This document shows positions 40,376-47,593 of a stretch of DNA of 64,000 bases, in pieces (the stretch's first letter is position 1; every line of letters starts with the position of its first letter). Location: positions 552,001 through 616,000 of the forward strand of contig NZ_LMPM01000001.1 of assembly GCF_001423845.1 (NCBI RefSeq), written 5' to 3'. The notes beneath the pieces were generated by a model, which searched no databases, had not been told where the DNA came from, and saw only the letters and a program-made list of their open reading frames with translations. The translations under genes and the position numbers were made by a program. Origin of the DNA: Sphingomonas sp. Leaf357. GTDB lineage: Bacteria > Pseudomonadota > Alphaproteobacteria > Sphingomonadales > Sphingomonadaceae.

Positions 40376-40990
40376 CTAGGCAGAAGCCCAAGCAATCATA
40401 GCCCCGATCAAGACAAGCAGCGCCAAGCACCCCCACCACGGCAATGCCACTCCATCATCGTATTTGCCGGTCGCGACGTACAAACGGATCGCCTCTCGCT
40501 GAGTGTCTCCATAGCGGCGATCACGCGCACGAATGTCGGCGTCGGAAAGGAAATGCGTCACGATCTCGGGAACATCATCCCCAGATGCGTCAAGCTCGCG
40601 GTCCAGCTCCTGGCAAAGCTGCTCGACGGCAAACCAGTCGGGTGCGGACGCTTCTTCCACCAGCAGTATATTCGCCAAGCGAGCCTGCAACACACTTAGC
40701 GTGATCGTTCCGACATTCCGAGCGAAGATGATGCGACCGGTGTCGCTATCCTCGACCGTGTCAATTTCCGTGGAGTAAAAGAAATATTTTCCATCTTCTG
40801 CGCTTAGGCCGACGCCTCCGAGCGCGGCGTAATGATCCCACTCAACCGCAGTAGGTAGATCTGTCACTTCGACCTCTCGGACCTTCATGGGTTCGCCATC
40901 AACAGTGGTAATGCAGGTTCTGCTGCCGTTGCGAGACAGTAACAAGTCTACGAGATCGGCTTGGGCTATGGGATGACGGGTGAAAGCCAT
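40376..40990 (-). CDS. Array gene 7: hypothetical with C-terminal membrane anchor
   Basis: A 204-aa soluble protein ending in one membrane segment (WWGCLALLVLIGAMIAWA), so probably a tail-anchored inner-membrane protein. The middle is rich in acidic residues. It reads against the repeats; its TAG stop is two bases after repeat copy 7. No family recognised. Confidence 0.6.
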   Translation of the reverse strand: MAFTRHPIAQADLVDLLLSRNGSRTCITTVDGEPMKVREVEVTDLPTAVEWDHYAALGGVGLSAEDGKYFFYSTEIDTVEDSDTGRIIFARNVGTITLSVLQARLANILLVEEASAPDWFAVEQLCQELDRELDASGDDVPEIVTHFLSDADIRARDRRYGDTQREAIRLYVATGKYDDGVALPWWGCLALLVLIGAMIAWASA

Positions 40991-41023
40991 GACCCGCCGT
41001 ACGCCCTACAATTCCGGCGATCT

Positions 41024-41114
41024 AGGTCCGCTTTCCACCAAAATAAGACGTTCAGCGTGCCTGGTTACCATCCCGAAAGCGGACGGGCGGCTTACGCCCC
41101 ACAAGACGACATTC
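41024..41114 (+). repeat. Array repeat copy 8
   Basis: AGGTCCGCTTTCCACCAAAA, ATCCCGAAAGCGGACGGGCG, CTTACGCCC and GACGACATTC. The middle lacks the clear ATCGAT palindrome. Confidence 0.8.
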
Positions 41115-41171
41115 ATTTACTACCGAAACGCATCTAATATTAGCACCGCAGGACGCATCGAAAGGTCGGAA

Positions 41172-41336
41172 ATGGGAGCGCGCTGGACGAAGCCACGCCT
41201 AAAAGCCTACGCAATCAATTTTCTCATCTCATTGATTGTTGGCTATTTCTTTGGCTTTCTTGCCTTCGCTGGCACGCTTTTCGCTCTTGAGTTGATCGGC
41301 GTTGTGGTGGCGGTTGCCACCGGCAAGAACCCCTAA
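41172..41336 (+). CDS. Array gene 8: 54-aa membrane peptide
   Basis: A 54-aa protein with a hydrophobic segment that starts at about residue 14 (INFLISLIVGYFFGFLAFAG) and continues nearly to the end. It starts at ATG 41172. The upstream frame to 40980 is repeat sequence. No family recognised. Short, but it fits the one-gene-per-repeat pattern. Confidence 0.5.
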   Translation: MGARWTKPRLKAYAINFLISLIVGYFFGFLAFAGTLFALELIGVVVAVATGKNP

Positions 41337-41352
41337 TTTCTCAAGCAACACC

Positions 41353-41442
41353 ACGGCAGCTTTCCACCACAATGCGACCTACAGCGCGGTCAATCGCCAT
41401 CCCGAGAGCGGACAGGCCACTAACGCCCAATAGCGGTCATTT
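41353..41442 (+). repeat. Array repeat copy 9
   Basis: CAGCTTTCCACCACAATGCG, GCGGTCAATCGCC, CCCGAGAGCGGACAGGCC, CTAACGCCC and TAGCGGTCATT. Confidence 0.8.
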
Positions 41443-41465
41443 GAGAAACGTGCGAAAAGACACCC

Positions 41466-41816
41466 GTGAACATATTTTCTCATCTTATCCGCTTCGTTGA
41501 TCGTGATTTAGATCAACAGCCGTTCACCACAAGGGGGAGAATATCGTTCCTTGTTGGAGCTACGCCTTGGCTTGCTGTCGTGCTGTTTGCACCTCGGCCA
41601 ATAAGGATTTCATCGTCGTTGCCTTCGATGATAATAATAGTGTTCGATATACTATGGTTGATATTTGTAGGTTGTCGGGCTTGGTTACGGCTTAAGGCAT
41701 TCGCGACAAGGACTGATCGATTATACGATCGACAAGGGAAGCATATGCTTCCGTCTGAATATCGCGCTACGGAGAGCGCGACAAAAGCGAGCAGCCGACG
41801 CAAAAATGGCAGCTAA
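41466..41816 (+). CDS. Array gene 9: small membrane protein
   Basis: A 116-aa protein with two membrane segments (about residues 28-42 and 52-70) and a basic C-terminal tail. GTG 41466 is the start. The TAA stop is inside repeat copy 10 (GCTAACCACC), as integron cassettes often end within their own recombination site. Confidence 0.55.
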   Translation: MNIFSHLIRFVDRDLDQQPFTTRGRISFLVGATPWLAVVLFAPRPIRISSSLPSMIIIVFDILWLIFVGCRAWLRLKAFATRTDRLYDRQGKHMLPSEYRATESATKASSRRKNGS

Positions 41817-41893
41817 CCACCACAAAGCGACATACAGCGCGATAAACGGCTGCTCTAAAGCGGACGATCCGCTAACGCCCCGGTTGCGGACAC
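41809..41893 (+). repeat. Array repeat copy 10
   Basis: GCAGCTAACCACCACAAAGC, CATACAGCGCGATAAACGGC, CTAAAGCGGACGATCC, CTAACGCCC and TTGCGGACAC. Confidence 0.8.
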
Positions 41894-41951
41894 TGCTCAC
41901 TGGCTGATGCGGACGGGTTGACGGCGCTCTAGCTTGGAGTAGCGTCTCGGA

Positions 41952-42482
41952 ATGTTTATACGATTTCGGTCTTTGGTACTGCCGTTCGCGATGGCGGGCT
42001 GTAGTGTAAGGGAGCAGCCGACAAGTAACGAAACAGTAGCTGCGTTCGAAGTTGCCCTTCCGACCGCGAAGGATCGCGCCGCCCTCCTCACGATCTTGCG
42101 TACAACCGCAACGGCGGCAGGCGGCCATCTAGACGCCGCGAGTGATAAGGAGCTTCGTTCCACGGCGGAGGCGTCGCCACTGGCTAAGATGAGCGTTCAC
42201 GCCGCCGTATGGGAGGGAGCGAAGGACGAGGAGAATTGGGCGACGATAATGGATCAGTCGGATCACATTGGGCAAGTCTGGATCATGTTTGCGCGAGGAC
42301 GCAACGAAGCGCAGGCTCGCAGCTTTCGGCAACAAGGCATGCGCGACATAGCTGCACGATGGCCGGACGTTCTATCGCTTCCAATATTAGATCGTCGCAC
42401 CATACCGCTACGCCGCGATCTCATCAGGACAGCAAAGGGCTACCGGCTCAACCCAACGGCGACCGCGAGGTATAAAAGCTGA
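41952..42482 (+). CDS. Array gene 10: predicted lipoprotein
   Basis: A 176-aa protein with a lipoprotein signal: hydrophobic FRSLVLPFAMAGCS, where the cysteine at about residue 17 would be lipidated. The rest is soluble and helical with no known family. Stop TGA (42480) touches repeat copy 11. ATG 41952 has a matching lipoprotein N-terminus, which supports the frame. Confidence 0.65.
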   Translation: MFIRFRSLVLPFAMAGCSVREQPTSNETVAAFEVALPTAKDRAALLTILRTTATAAGGHLDAASDKELRSTAEASPLAKMSVHAAVWEGAKDEENWATIMDQSDHIGQVWIMFARGRNEAQARSFRQQGMRDIAARWPDVLSLPILDRRTIPLRRDLIRTAKGYRLNPTATARYKS

Positions 42483-42622
42483 CTGTCGGATAACCACCAC
42501 GATCGGACGTTCTGCGCGATCAATCGCGATCCGAGGACCGACGGATCGCTTATCCAAGAGCAAGACCCTGTCAGGCAATTTGGGGGGCCACCTCAGTCCG
42601 CTGACATCCAATAGCGGACATC
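42481..42622 (+). repeat. Array repeat copy 11, with a 54-base insertion
   Basis: Normal left part (ATAACCACCACGATCGGACG) up to CGCTTATCCA, then 54 extra bases, then the usual TCCAATAGCGGACATC. ATCCA occurs on both sides of the extra stretch (42552-42556 and 42606-42610). Confidence 0.7.
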
Positions 42623-42626
42623 GACA

Positions 42627-42914
42627 TCAGAGCCGAACTTCAAGCAGACCTTCGCGGTCGCAAACCCAAGATGATGCAAATTCCAGCACTTCGTTAAGCG
42701 GTTCGCCGGGGTGGGCCGCTGTGACCAAAAACCGCCCCTCGTTGCGTCCGTCGCCGATCACCAGCAAATCAACCTCAAGTTCCACTTTCTCGGCATCGTC
42801 ACCCGTAATGGATATGAGACGAACACCGTCCCGGAGACAGCGCTCGACGAATTCCGCCAAGGCTGCGTGGTCTGCTATGGGTGAATGGAGGATTATTCGA
42901 GGCGGGAGCGACAT
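42627..42914 (-). CDS. Array gene 11: small hypothetical protein
   Basis: A 95-aa protein from ATG 42914 (a GTG at 42932 in frame would add six residues). It has a predicted alpha/beta pattern: RIILHSPIADHAALAEFVER, LISITGDDAEKVELEVDLLV. The ISITGDD and LLVIGD segments resemble a small nucleotide-like fold, but no family is recognised. Reads against the repeats, between copies 11 and 12. Confidence 0.55.
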   Translation of the reverse strand: MSLPPRIILHSPIADHAALAEFVERCLRDGVRLISITGDDAEKVELEVDLLVIGDGRNEGRFLVTAAHPGEPLNEVLEFASSWVCDREGLLEVRL

Positions 42915-42933
42915 ACGCTCATCGTAGAGCACG

Positions 42934-43025
42934 AATGTCCGCTATCCACCACAATGCGACATTCAGCGCGATCGATCGCCTTCCCGAAAGCGGACGGGCC
43001 GGAAACGCCCCAATTGCAGACATTC
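42934..43025 (+). repeat. Array repeat copy 12
   Basis: AATGTCCGCTATCCACCACA, GCGCGATCGATCGCC, CCCGAAAGCGGACGGGCCGG, AAACGCCC and AATTGCAGACATTC. Among the closest to the consensus. Confidence 0.9.
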
Positions 43026-43077
43026 AACAACGCTCCTATCCCTGATCCTCTTTGTGTCGTGACGGGGATGAGACGCG

Positions 43078-43341
43078 ATGGGGTTGATCTATAGCGCATC
43101 GCGTAAGACGCTTCCCGCTATCGCGGCGGTATCCATCGTTGCAAATCTATTTTTGAAGCAAAAAGCGATCAGCGAATTGCATGATCCGCAATGTTGCTTG
43201 TCCGGAGTAATGTTTTCTGATCTTGGACCGCCCAAAATTATATCTGCTTGGACTGCCCATGCTTACCACATATCGTTTTGGGTGTTCATCGGTTCGCTGC
43301 TGTCGTTGATCATTGCGGAATATCTGCGCTCTCGATCATAA
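43078..43341 (+). CDS. Array gene 12: small membrane protein
   Basis: An 87-aa protein with a hydrophobic stretch at each end (LPAIAAVSIVANLFL, and ISFWVFIGSLLSLIIAEYL) and two adjacent cysteines (DPQCCLSG). No family recognised. ATG 43078. It precedes the partial repeat copy 13. Confidence 0.5.
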   Translation: MGLIYSASRKTLPAIAAVSIVANLFLKQKAISELHDPQCCLSGVMFSDLGPPKIISAWTAHAYHISFWVFIGSLLSLIIAEYLRSRS

Positions 43342-43368
43342 GCGCACGGCGGCAGCCTGAACGCCAGG

Positions 43369-43390
43369 CAACGCCCAGTTGCGGACATTC
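43369..43390 (+). repeat. Array repeat copy 13 (right half only)
   Basis: CAACGCCCAGTTGCGGACATTC only. The left arm and middle cannot be recognised. Confidence 0.65.
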
Positions 43391-43413
43391 GACCCGAAGC
43401 TTAGCCTCGGACC

Positions 43414-43971
43414 ATGCACCGGTCCTTCAACACCGTCTTCGATCTTACCCGGCAGCCAGCACTGATCCACCCCGCATATTGGTTTATCGCGATCTTTGCG
43501 CTCGTTGGCGTCTTTCTCGCGATGTTGGCTTGGCTGGCAGTGAGAAGGCGTTGGCGCTGGCGTCGCTCACTACCGATATTTGCGACCGTATGGGTTGCAA
43601 TCTGCACCTACGGCATCGCGACCGACGTTCGCGATACTGCCGCAATTCGCAATGCCGTCGTGGCACGCAAAATACAGGTGGCAGAGGGCTGCTTAGAATA
43701 TTTTCGCCCCGGCTCTCCTTACGGAACTAAGACTACCGCAGGCAATGAAGAATGGAGCGTTAGCGGCCTCGTATTCAGTTATGGTGCGGGAGAAGTGCGC
43801 CCGGCATTTCACTCAGTTTCCACGGCTGGAGGCGCAGTTCGAGCAGATTCCAGAGTGCGAGTCTCGTTCGTTGCCAGTCCGGCTTACGGCCGACGTGAAA
43901 TCGTGAAGCTTGAAATTGCGCCGCACGCGTGTCCTGCCGCACGTCAAGTGGAAGCCTTTGATAAGCCCTAA
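43414..43971 (+). CDS. Array gene 13: DUF3592-like membrane protein
   Basis: A 185-aa protein with membrane segments at about residues 24-44 and 54-70, followed by a soluble beta-rich domain (a GYWFIAIFALVG-like first segment, later KTTAGNEEWSVSGLVFSYGA). The two helices plus beta domain resemble DUF3592 proteins, but this is not certain. ATG 43414. Ends just left of repeat copy 14. Confidence 0.55.
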   Translation: MHRSFNTVFDLTRQPALIHPAYWFIAIFALVGVFLAMLAWLAVRRRWRWRRSLPIFATVWVAICTYGIATDVRDTAAIRNAVVARKIQVAEGCLEYFRPGSPYGTKTTAGNEEWSVSGLVFSYGAGEVRPAFHSVSTAGGAVRADSRVRVSFVASPAYGRREIVKLEIAPHACPAARQVEAFDKP

Positions 43972-44065
43972 GGCAATGTCCGCTTTCCACCAAAATGTGA
44001 CATTCCGTGCGATAGGTCGCCCTCCCGAAAGCGGAGAGGCCGTAAACGTCCATTTGCGGACTTTC
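43972..44065 (+). repeat. Array repeat copy 14
   Basis: GGCAATGTCCGCTTTCCACC, GTGACATTCCGTGCGATAGG, CCCGAAAGCGGAGAGG, GTAAACGTCC and TTTGCGGACTTTC. Confidence 0.85.
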
Positions 44066-44070
44066 GCGGG

Positions 44071-44400
44071 CTATTTCACTTTCACTCGGACAAAACCTTG
44101 TTCGTGGAAGAGGCGACGGACGTCATCGAAATCTTGCCGCGCCAGAGGTTCTCCGGCGATCTTCACTGATATGATTGGGAAGATACGTAGCCACCGACCG
44201 CGTCCTTCGATCTGTCGGATTAAATCGCCCGCGAACGATGCGGCACCTTCCTGATCCGATATCAAATGCGCTTCTGACGAAAACGCCTTCGACGCTGTTC
44301 GCGCGATAGTTTCGCCCGTCGATGTGTTGGTCAGGCTGATATGATTGCGCGAGATCGTGGCGCTGTAGCGGACTGTAAACATCGGTAGCACGCTTATCAT
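44071..44400 (-). CDS. Array gene 14: small hypothetical protein
   Basis: A 109-aa protein from ATG 44400 (ATG 44382 is also possible). Sequence: beta-rich YSATISRNHISLTNTSTGET, then helix SFAGDLIRQIEG, then FDDVRRLFHEQGFVRVKVK. No family recognised. It reads against the repeats and stops five bases right of repeat copy 14. Confidence 0.6.
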   Translation of the reverse strand: MISVLPMFTVRYSATISRNHISLTNTSTGETIARTASKAFSSEAHLISDQEGAASFAGDLIRQIEGRGRWLRIFPIISVKIAGEPLARQDFDDVRRLFHEQGFVRVKVK

Positions 44401-44408
44401 CTTCGTGG

Positions 44409-44502
44409 GCAAATGTCTGCTTTCCACCACAATGCGACATTCAGCGCGATCGATCGCCTTCCCGAAAGCGGACGGGCCGGAAACGCCCAATTGCGGACGT
44501 TC
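44409..44502 (+). repeat. Array repeat copy 15
   Basis: AAATGTCTGCTTTCCACCAC, GCGCGATCGATCGCC, CCCGAAAGCGGACGGGCCGG, AAACGCCC and AATTGCGGACGTTC. Among the closest to the consensus. Confidence 0.9.
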
Positions 44503-44524
44503 AGGCTCCCGAGGAGCTTGTCCC

Positions 44525-44731
44525 ATGCGCAGAATAATAAAGGCCCTGACCTCACCCGCCCATCTGACGATATTGGTTCCGCTGCTTCTGTTCGGCAGTG
44601 TCATTTTATGCGCGGATGCTCTAGGGTTCTGGTCGCCGAACTACCGAAAAGTGTTCTTTTGGACGGTGGCCGCCTATTGGATCAGTGTTGGCATTAGCGG
44701 TTGGTATGACCGTCGGGCGAACGTCCGCTAG
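44525..44731 (+). CDS. Array gene 15: 68-aa membrane protein
   Basis: A 68-aa protein with two hydrophobic segments (LTILVPLLLFGSVILCADAL, and FFWTVAAYWISVGISG) and a short basic tail. ATG 44525 is taken because the longer frame starts within repeat copy 15. No family recognised. Confidence 0.5.
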   Translation: MRRIIKALTSPAHLTILVPLLLFGSVILCADALGFWSPNYRKVFFWTVAAYWISVGISGWYDRRANVR

Positions 44732-44771
44732 TCGCCGAGCAGCGGATGGTCGCAGGCATATGAATGGTCAA

Positions 44772-44864
44772 AGCAATGGCCGCTTCCCACCTCTTCCGGT
44801 CGTTGGCGACGGAAACGGCCCGCGCCGATAGTGGACAGGCCGCAAACGCCCCGAACCCGGTCAT
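44772..44864 (+). repeat. Array repeat copy 16, diverged
   Basis: CAATGGCCGCTTCCCACCTC at the left, GATAGTGGACAGGCCGCAAA in the middle, and ACGCCCCGAACCCGGTCAT at the right. More diverged than most. Confidence 0.65.
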
Positions 44865-44926
44865 AGCGGGTCTGCTTCGGCGTTCCCGATAGCCGAGGCA
44901 CGGCTAGTGCATTAGAGTGAAATTCA

Positions 44927-45478
44927 ATGAGATACAGGATCATAGCTACGGCGATGGTGTTAGGCGGTTTCGCATTGCCGAGCAGCGCCAGCACGTCGGA
45001 AGGCGGCGACCAAAAGAGCGGTCCCGCCGGGCTTCCGTTCGACGGTTCGACCGGCTTTCTAAACGGCTACACCCTTCGTGTGCCGGTTGACGGTGACTTT
45101 CTGTGGAACGGCACACCGGTCGATCAGGTGGTTCTCAAGACCTATCTCGCGCAATGGGCGGCTTTGCCTCACAGCGCAGGCCGCCTCTTCGTAGCGTTCG
45201 AGCCGGGTACCCGGCAGGCCCGCGTGGGGTGGGTCCGAAGACAAGTCATCGCCAGCGGCCTATGTAAGCAGCGCCGTTGTGTGGAGGTCGGCTGGAATGT
45301 GAAAAGGCCTGTTTTGAAGTTACGGCGTTGGCCGTCTCGGGCTTCAAAGCGGATAAATTGCTTTCCTCCACAATCGGTCGTTCAGCATGGCAGACGATGG
45401 CGTCAAAAGCGGACAGGTTGGAAACGCCCAACTGCAGACGTTGCTTTCAATCGCATTTGGAGCATAGCAGCGGAATGA
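44927..45478 (+). CDS. Array gene 16: exported protein with ExbD/TolR-like domain, tail read through a repeat
   Basis: A 183-aa frame. A signal peptide (to about residue 22) is followed by a domain resembling the periplasmic part of ExbD/TolR: YTLRVPVDGDFLWNGTPVDQ, then LKTYLAQWA and FEPGTRQARVGWVRRQV. The last 50 residues are encoded by repeat copy 17 and look unlike protein, so the original stop was probably lost near 45300 by a point change or frameshift. ATG 44927. Confidence 0.55.
   Translation: MRYRIIATAMVLGGFALPSSASTSEGGDQKSGPAGLPFDGSTGFLNGYTLRVPVDGDFLWNGTPVDQVVLKTYLAQWAALPHSAGRLFVAFEPGTRQARVGWVRRQVIASGLCKQRRCVEVGWNVKRPVLKLRRWPSRASKRINCFPPQSVVQHGRRWRQKRTGWKRPTADVAFNRIWSIAAE
45345..45443 (+). 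repeat. Array repeat copy 17, diverged
   Basis: TTGCTTTCCTCCACAATCGG, CAAAAGCGGACAGGTTGG, AAACGCCCAACTGCAGACGT. The left arm is preceded by CAAAGCGGATAA, as in copy 3. Confidence 0.7.
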
Positions 45479-45863
45479 GCCGGACGTTCCTCCTCCGCGT
45501 TGCCCTGGTCGCGGTGATTTTTATCGGCATGCCGCTTTACTGGATGCGTTTCCGCCAAGGCTGCCCGTCAGCACGGCCAATGGGGTCTACAGCAGTGCCT
45601 GCTGTGGGGCGGTGCGGCTTCGCGATGGGCGGCTAACACTTCAAGGAGGGCGAGAAGTTGCCTATGTCGTCGAGCACGACAATGCGGCGCGTTACAGCTT
45701 GCCAGAGAGTTACGTCGGCGCGACCGAACGTGGGCTGTTCGTCAAGCGGAACGGCAATCCCTTAAAGCTGCGGCTGGACAATGTTCCGAAGCCAAGTAGG
45801 ATCGAGATCAGTGACGATACGAATGGAGATGACATTGTATTTGCTCGCGCGAACGGCAGCTAA
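45475..45863 (+). pseudogene. Array gene 17: membrane-anchored hypothetical, frameshifted
   Basis: The first frame encodes MSRTFLLRVALVAVIFIG, a membrane anchor or signal, and stops at 45636. A second frame, offset by one base, continues from about 45543 with LPVSTANGVYSSACC, GAVRLRDGRLTLQGG, YSLPESYVG and PLKLRLDN, and ends at 45863. Read together they make one protein of about 128 residues; the shift falls near 45541-45560. The second-frame stop lies in repeat copy 18. Whether this is a real mutation or a sequencing error is open. Confidence 0.6.
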
Positions 45864-45943
45864 CCATCACAATTGACCGTTCTGGGTATCCGGTCGCGAT
45901 GCTGTAGGAGGTCAAGCCAAAAACGCCCAAACTCGGTCATTTC
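45856..45943 (+). repeat. Array repeat copy 18, diverged
   Basis: GCAGCTAACCATCACAATTG, CCGTTCTGGGTATCCGGTCG, GTCAAGCCAAAAACGCCC and AAACTCGGTCATTTC. The AAAGCGGAC arm is degraded. Confidence 0.65.
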
Positions 45944-46028
45944 AAACATGATCGCGCAACCCAAAAAACTACCGTATGCTCACGACGGTTGGGCAAAGTT
46001 TTCCCACCGACGCTTTGGGGAAAAGCGC

Positions 46029-46421
46029 ATGCAGAAGCCGTTGCGGCTGGAAAGCCTGCCTCTCAAATACCTCGCCGCCATTATGATATTTTGCATTCTG
46101 ATCGCGATAGTCTCGTTGATAAGACCTTCCCAAATCCCGAAATTGGAGGAGGGAACATTCAGAGACAGCGATAGTGGATCGGTCATCACGGTGCGAAACG
46201 GCGCGATCTCCTACGGGAACTCTCACGCGCCGTATGATCTGTGGACAGGCAAGGGTAAGCGGTTTCTTTCCACAAAATCGATCATAGGCGACCTCTACGT
46301 ACTCGACACGACGGGCATCAAAAAACCCGCAGAGATAATAATGGACAACGAGAGAGGTGCTTCGACCGCATGCTCGATCAGAAGCGGCAACGTCGAGATT
46401 TGTTTTCGGAGGGTGGCTTAG
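46029..46421 (+). CDS. Array gene 18: membrane-anchored hypothetical
   Basis: A 130-aa protein from ATG 46029: short basic start, one membrane segment (LAAIMIFCILIAIVSLI), then a beta-rich extracytoplasmic domain (EEGTFRDSDSGSVITVRNGA) ending with CSIRSGNVEICFRR. A longer start at 45948 is possible. No family recognised. It is the last array gene, followed by repeat copy 19. Confidence 0.6.
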   Translation: MQKPLRLESLPLKYLAAIMIFCILIAIVSLIRPSQIPKLEEGTFRDSDSGSVITVRNGAISYGNSHAPYDLWTGKGKRFLSTKSIIGDLYVLDTTGIKKPAEIIMDNERGASTACSIRSGNVEICFRRVA

Positions 46422-46446
46422 CGCCATCGGCAAAGGACGAAAGCTG

Positions 46447-46537
46447 CCGTCCACCTTCCACCACAAGCGGACGTTCGGCGCGAGCGATCGCCCTCCCGAA
46501 GGCGGACAGGCCGGAAACGCCCAATGACAGACGTTCC
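46447..46537 (+). repeat. Array repeat copy 19
   Basis: CCGTCCACCTTCCACCACAA, GCGCGAGCGATCGCC, CCCGAAGGCGGACAGGCCGG, AAACGCCC and TGACAGACGTTC. Last copy; none follows in the island. Confidence 0.85.
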
Positions 46538-46681
46538 GTGCGATCGAATTTGCAACCAAAAGCGCCCCAGAGCGGTTCCGAGGGATAACGGCTGTTCTGG
46601 CGAGAAATCGACAAATTCAATATCCTGCAACTATGGGCGGCGTGCCTTGCGAGCTCACAATCGTAAAACATATTAGACCTT

Positions 46682-47593
46682 ATGACAGAACAGTGGATCG
46701 GTGTTGCAACGGCGCTTAGTTTGGCTGGCTCAAACACGTCAATATGCTCGCGGCTTCGAGCGGGACTAGTAAAAGCTCGGGCTAGCGTTCTTTTGATCGA
46801 TGACGAGCGACAGGAAGACGTTGAAGTGCCGCAGGAATTTTGGGGGGCCGAAGGACACGAAGCGCTCGATCAAGATTGGGTGTCTGGCGATTTTTCAACA
46901 TGGATAGATCATTCCGCTCACTGGCAGGCTTTTGGCGTCACTTTCGGTCTGTCTGGCCTACTGGAGATGTTGCCGGTCGAGCGGCGTGGAGTCGTCGCGC
47001 ACGGTCTTTCTGTGGCCGGTTCGCCAGAGTGGATTCCGGCAAAGGGGGCGAGACAATTCGCCTATGAGCGCGGGGGTATAACACCGGGAAAAGCTGGAAC
47101 GGCGGTTATAGAGCAAGCACGACTCGGCTTTCTAACTGCACGCGCTGTCCACGCTGAGGCGTTCAAAGGCGATCGCTATGAAGTGCAGAACAGTTGGGAA
47201 CAACGAGAATGGGATATCCCGCTTTGGTTTTGGGAAGGTTTCACTTCGAATGGCTCAAGTGCGCAAGATTGGGAGCTTGGCAAATTTTCTGGGAAGGGCC
47301 GCTCACCGGACGGCCTTCGCTTCATCACCCTTTCGAGCGTAAACTTCTTGCGCGAGTCGCTCAACGCCTTGGTGTCTTTCCAAGCGGTTGTTTCTGAAGC
47401 TCTATCGCTTGGAGTCAGACCACCGCTGGCCGACGCGGTGCTGAAAGAATGGTGGGAGAAGCGTTCTAAAGTTCGAGACTTGTTAAGTGAGGCCGATCTG
47501 GTGGCGCTGGTTCGCTCGAACTATCCCGAAAATCACGTTTCCCGCGACCGCATGCGTCAATTGATGGGGCCGCGAAAAACTGGACCAAAATAA
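46682..47593 (+). CDS. Unknown 303-aa protein next to the excision module
   Basis: A 303-aa soluble protein with no signal peptide. It begins EQWIGVATALSLAGSNTS, which looks like a short helix-turn-helix lead, and ends VSRDRMRQLMGPRKTGPK, a basic tail of a kind that follows HTH segments in island proteins. The middle has no recognised fold. It sits between the array and the iterons, so a role as regulator or accessory factor for the recombinases is possible, but not shown. Confidence 0.65.
   Translation: MTEQWIGVATALSLAGSNTSICSRLRAGLVKARASVLLIDDERQEDVEVPQEFWGAEGHEALDQDWVSGDFSTWIDHSAHWQAFGVTFGLSGLLEMLPVERRGVVAHGLSVAGSPEWIPAKGARQFAYERGGITPGKAGTAVIEQARLGFLTARAVHAEAFKGDRYEVQNSWEQREWDIPLWFWEGFTSNGSSAQDWELGKFSGKGRSPDGLRFITLSSVNFLRESLNALVSFQAVVSEALSLGVRPPLADAVLKEWWEKRSKVRDLLSEADLVALVRSNYPENHVSRDRMRQLMGPRKTGPK

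Noticed and set aside
44413..44697. Plus-strand frames encoding peptides such as FHHNATFSAIDRLPESG, and related minus-strand frames with SAFGKAIDRAECR, near many array positions
   Set aside because: These frames are translations of the dispersed repeat itself, seen in several copies. They have no ribosome sites and should not be called as genes.
37099..46537. Classical integron attC sites
   Set aside because: The sites lack the inverted RYYYAAC/GTTRRRY pair, and GCTAAC occurs as a direct repeat. No IntI-type integrase with the extra helix is present in the window.
37099..46537. CRISPR array
   Set aside because: The repeats are about 90 bases, imperfect, and separated by coding sequences of several hundred bases. 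No cas gene is seen.
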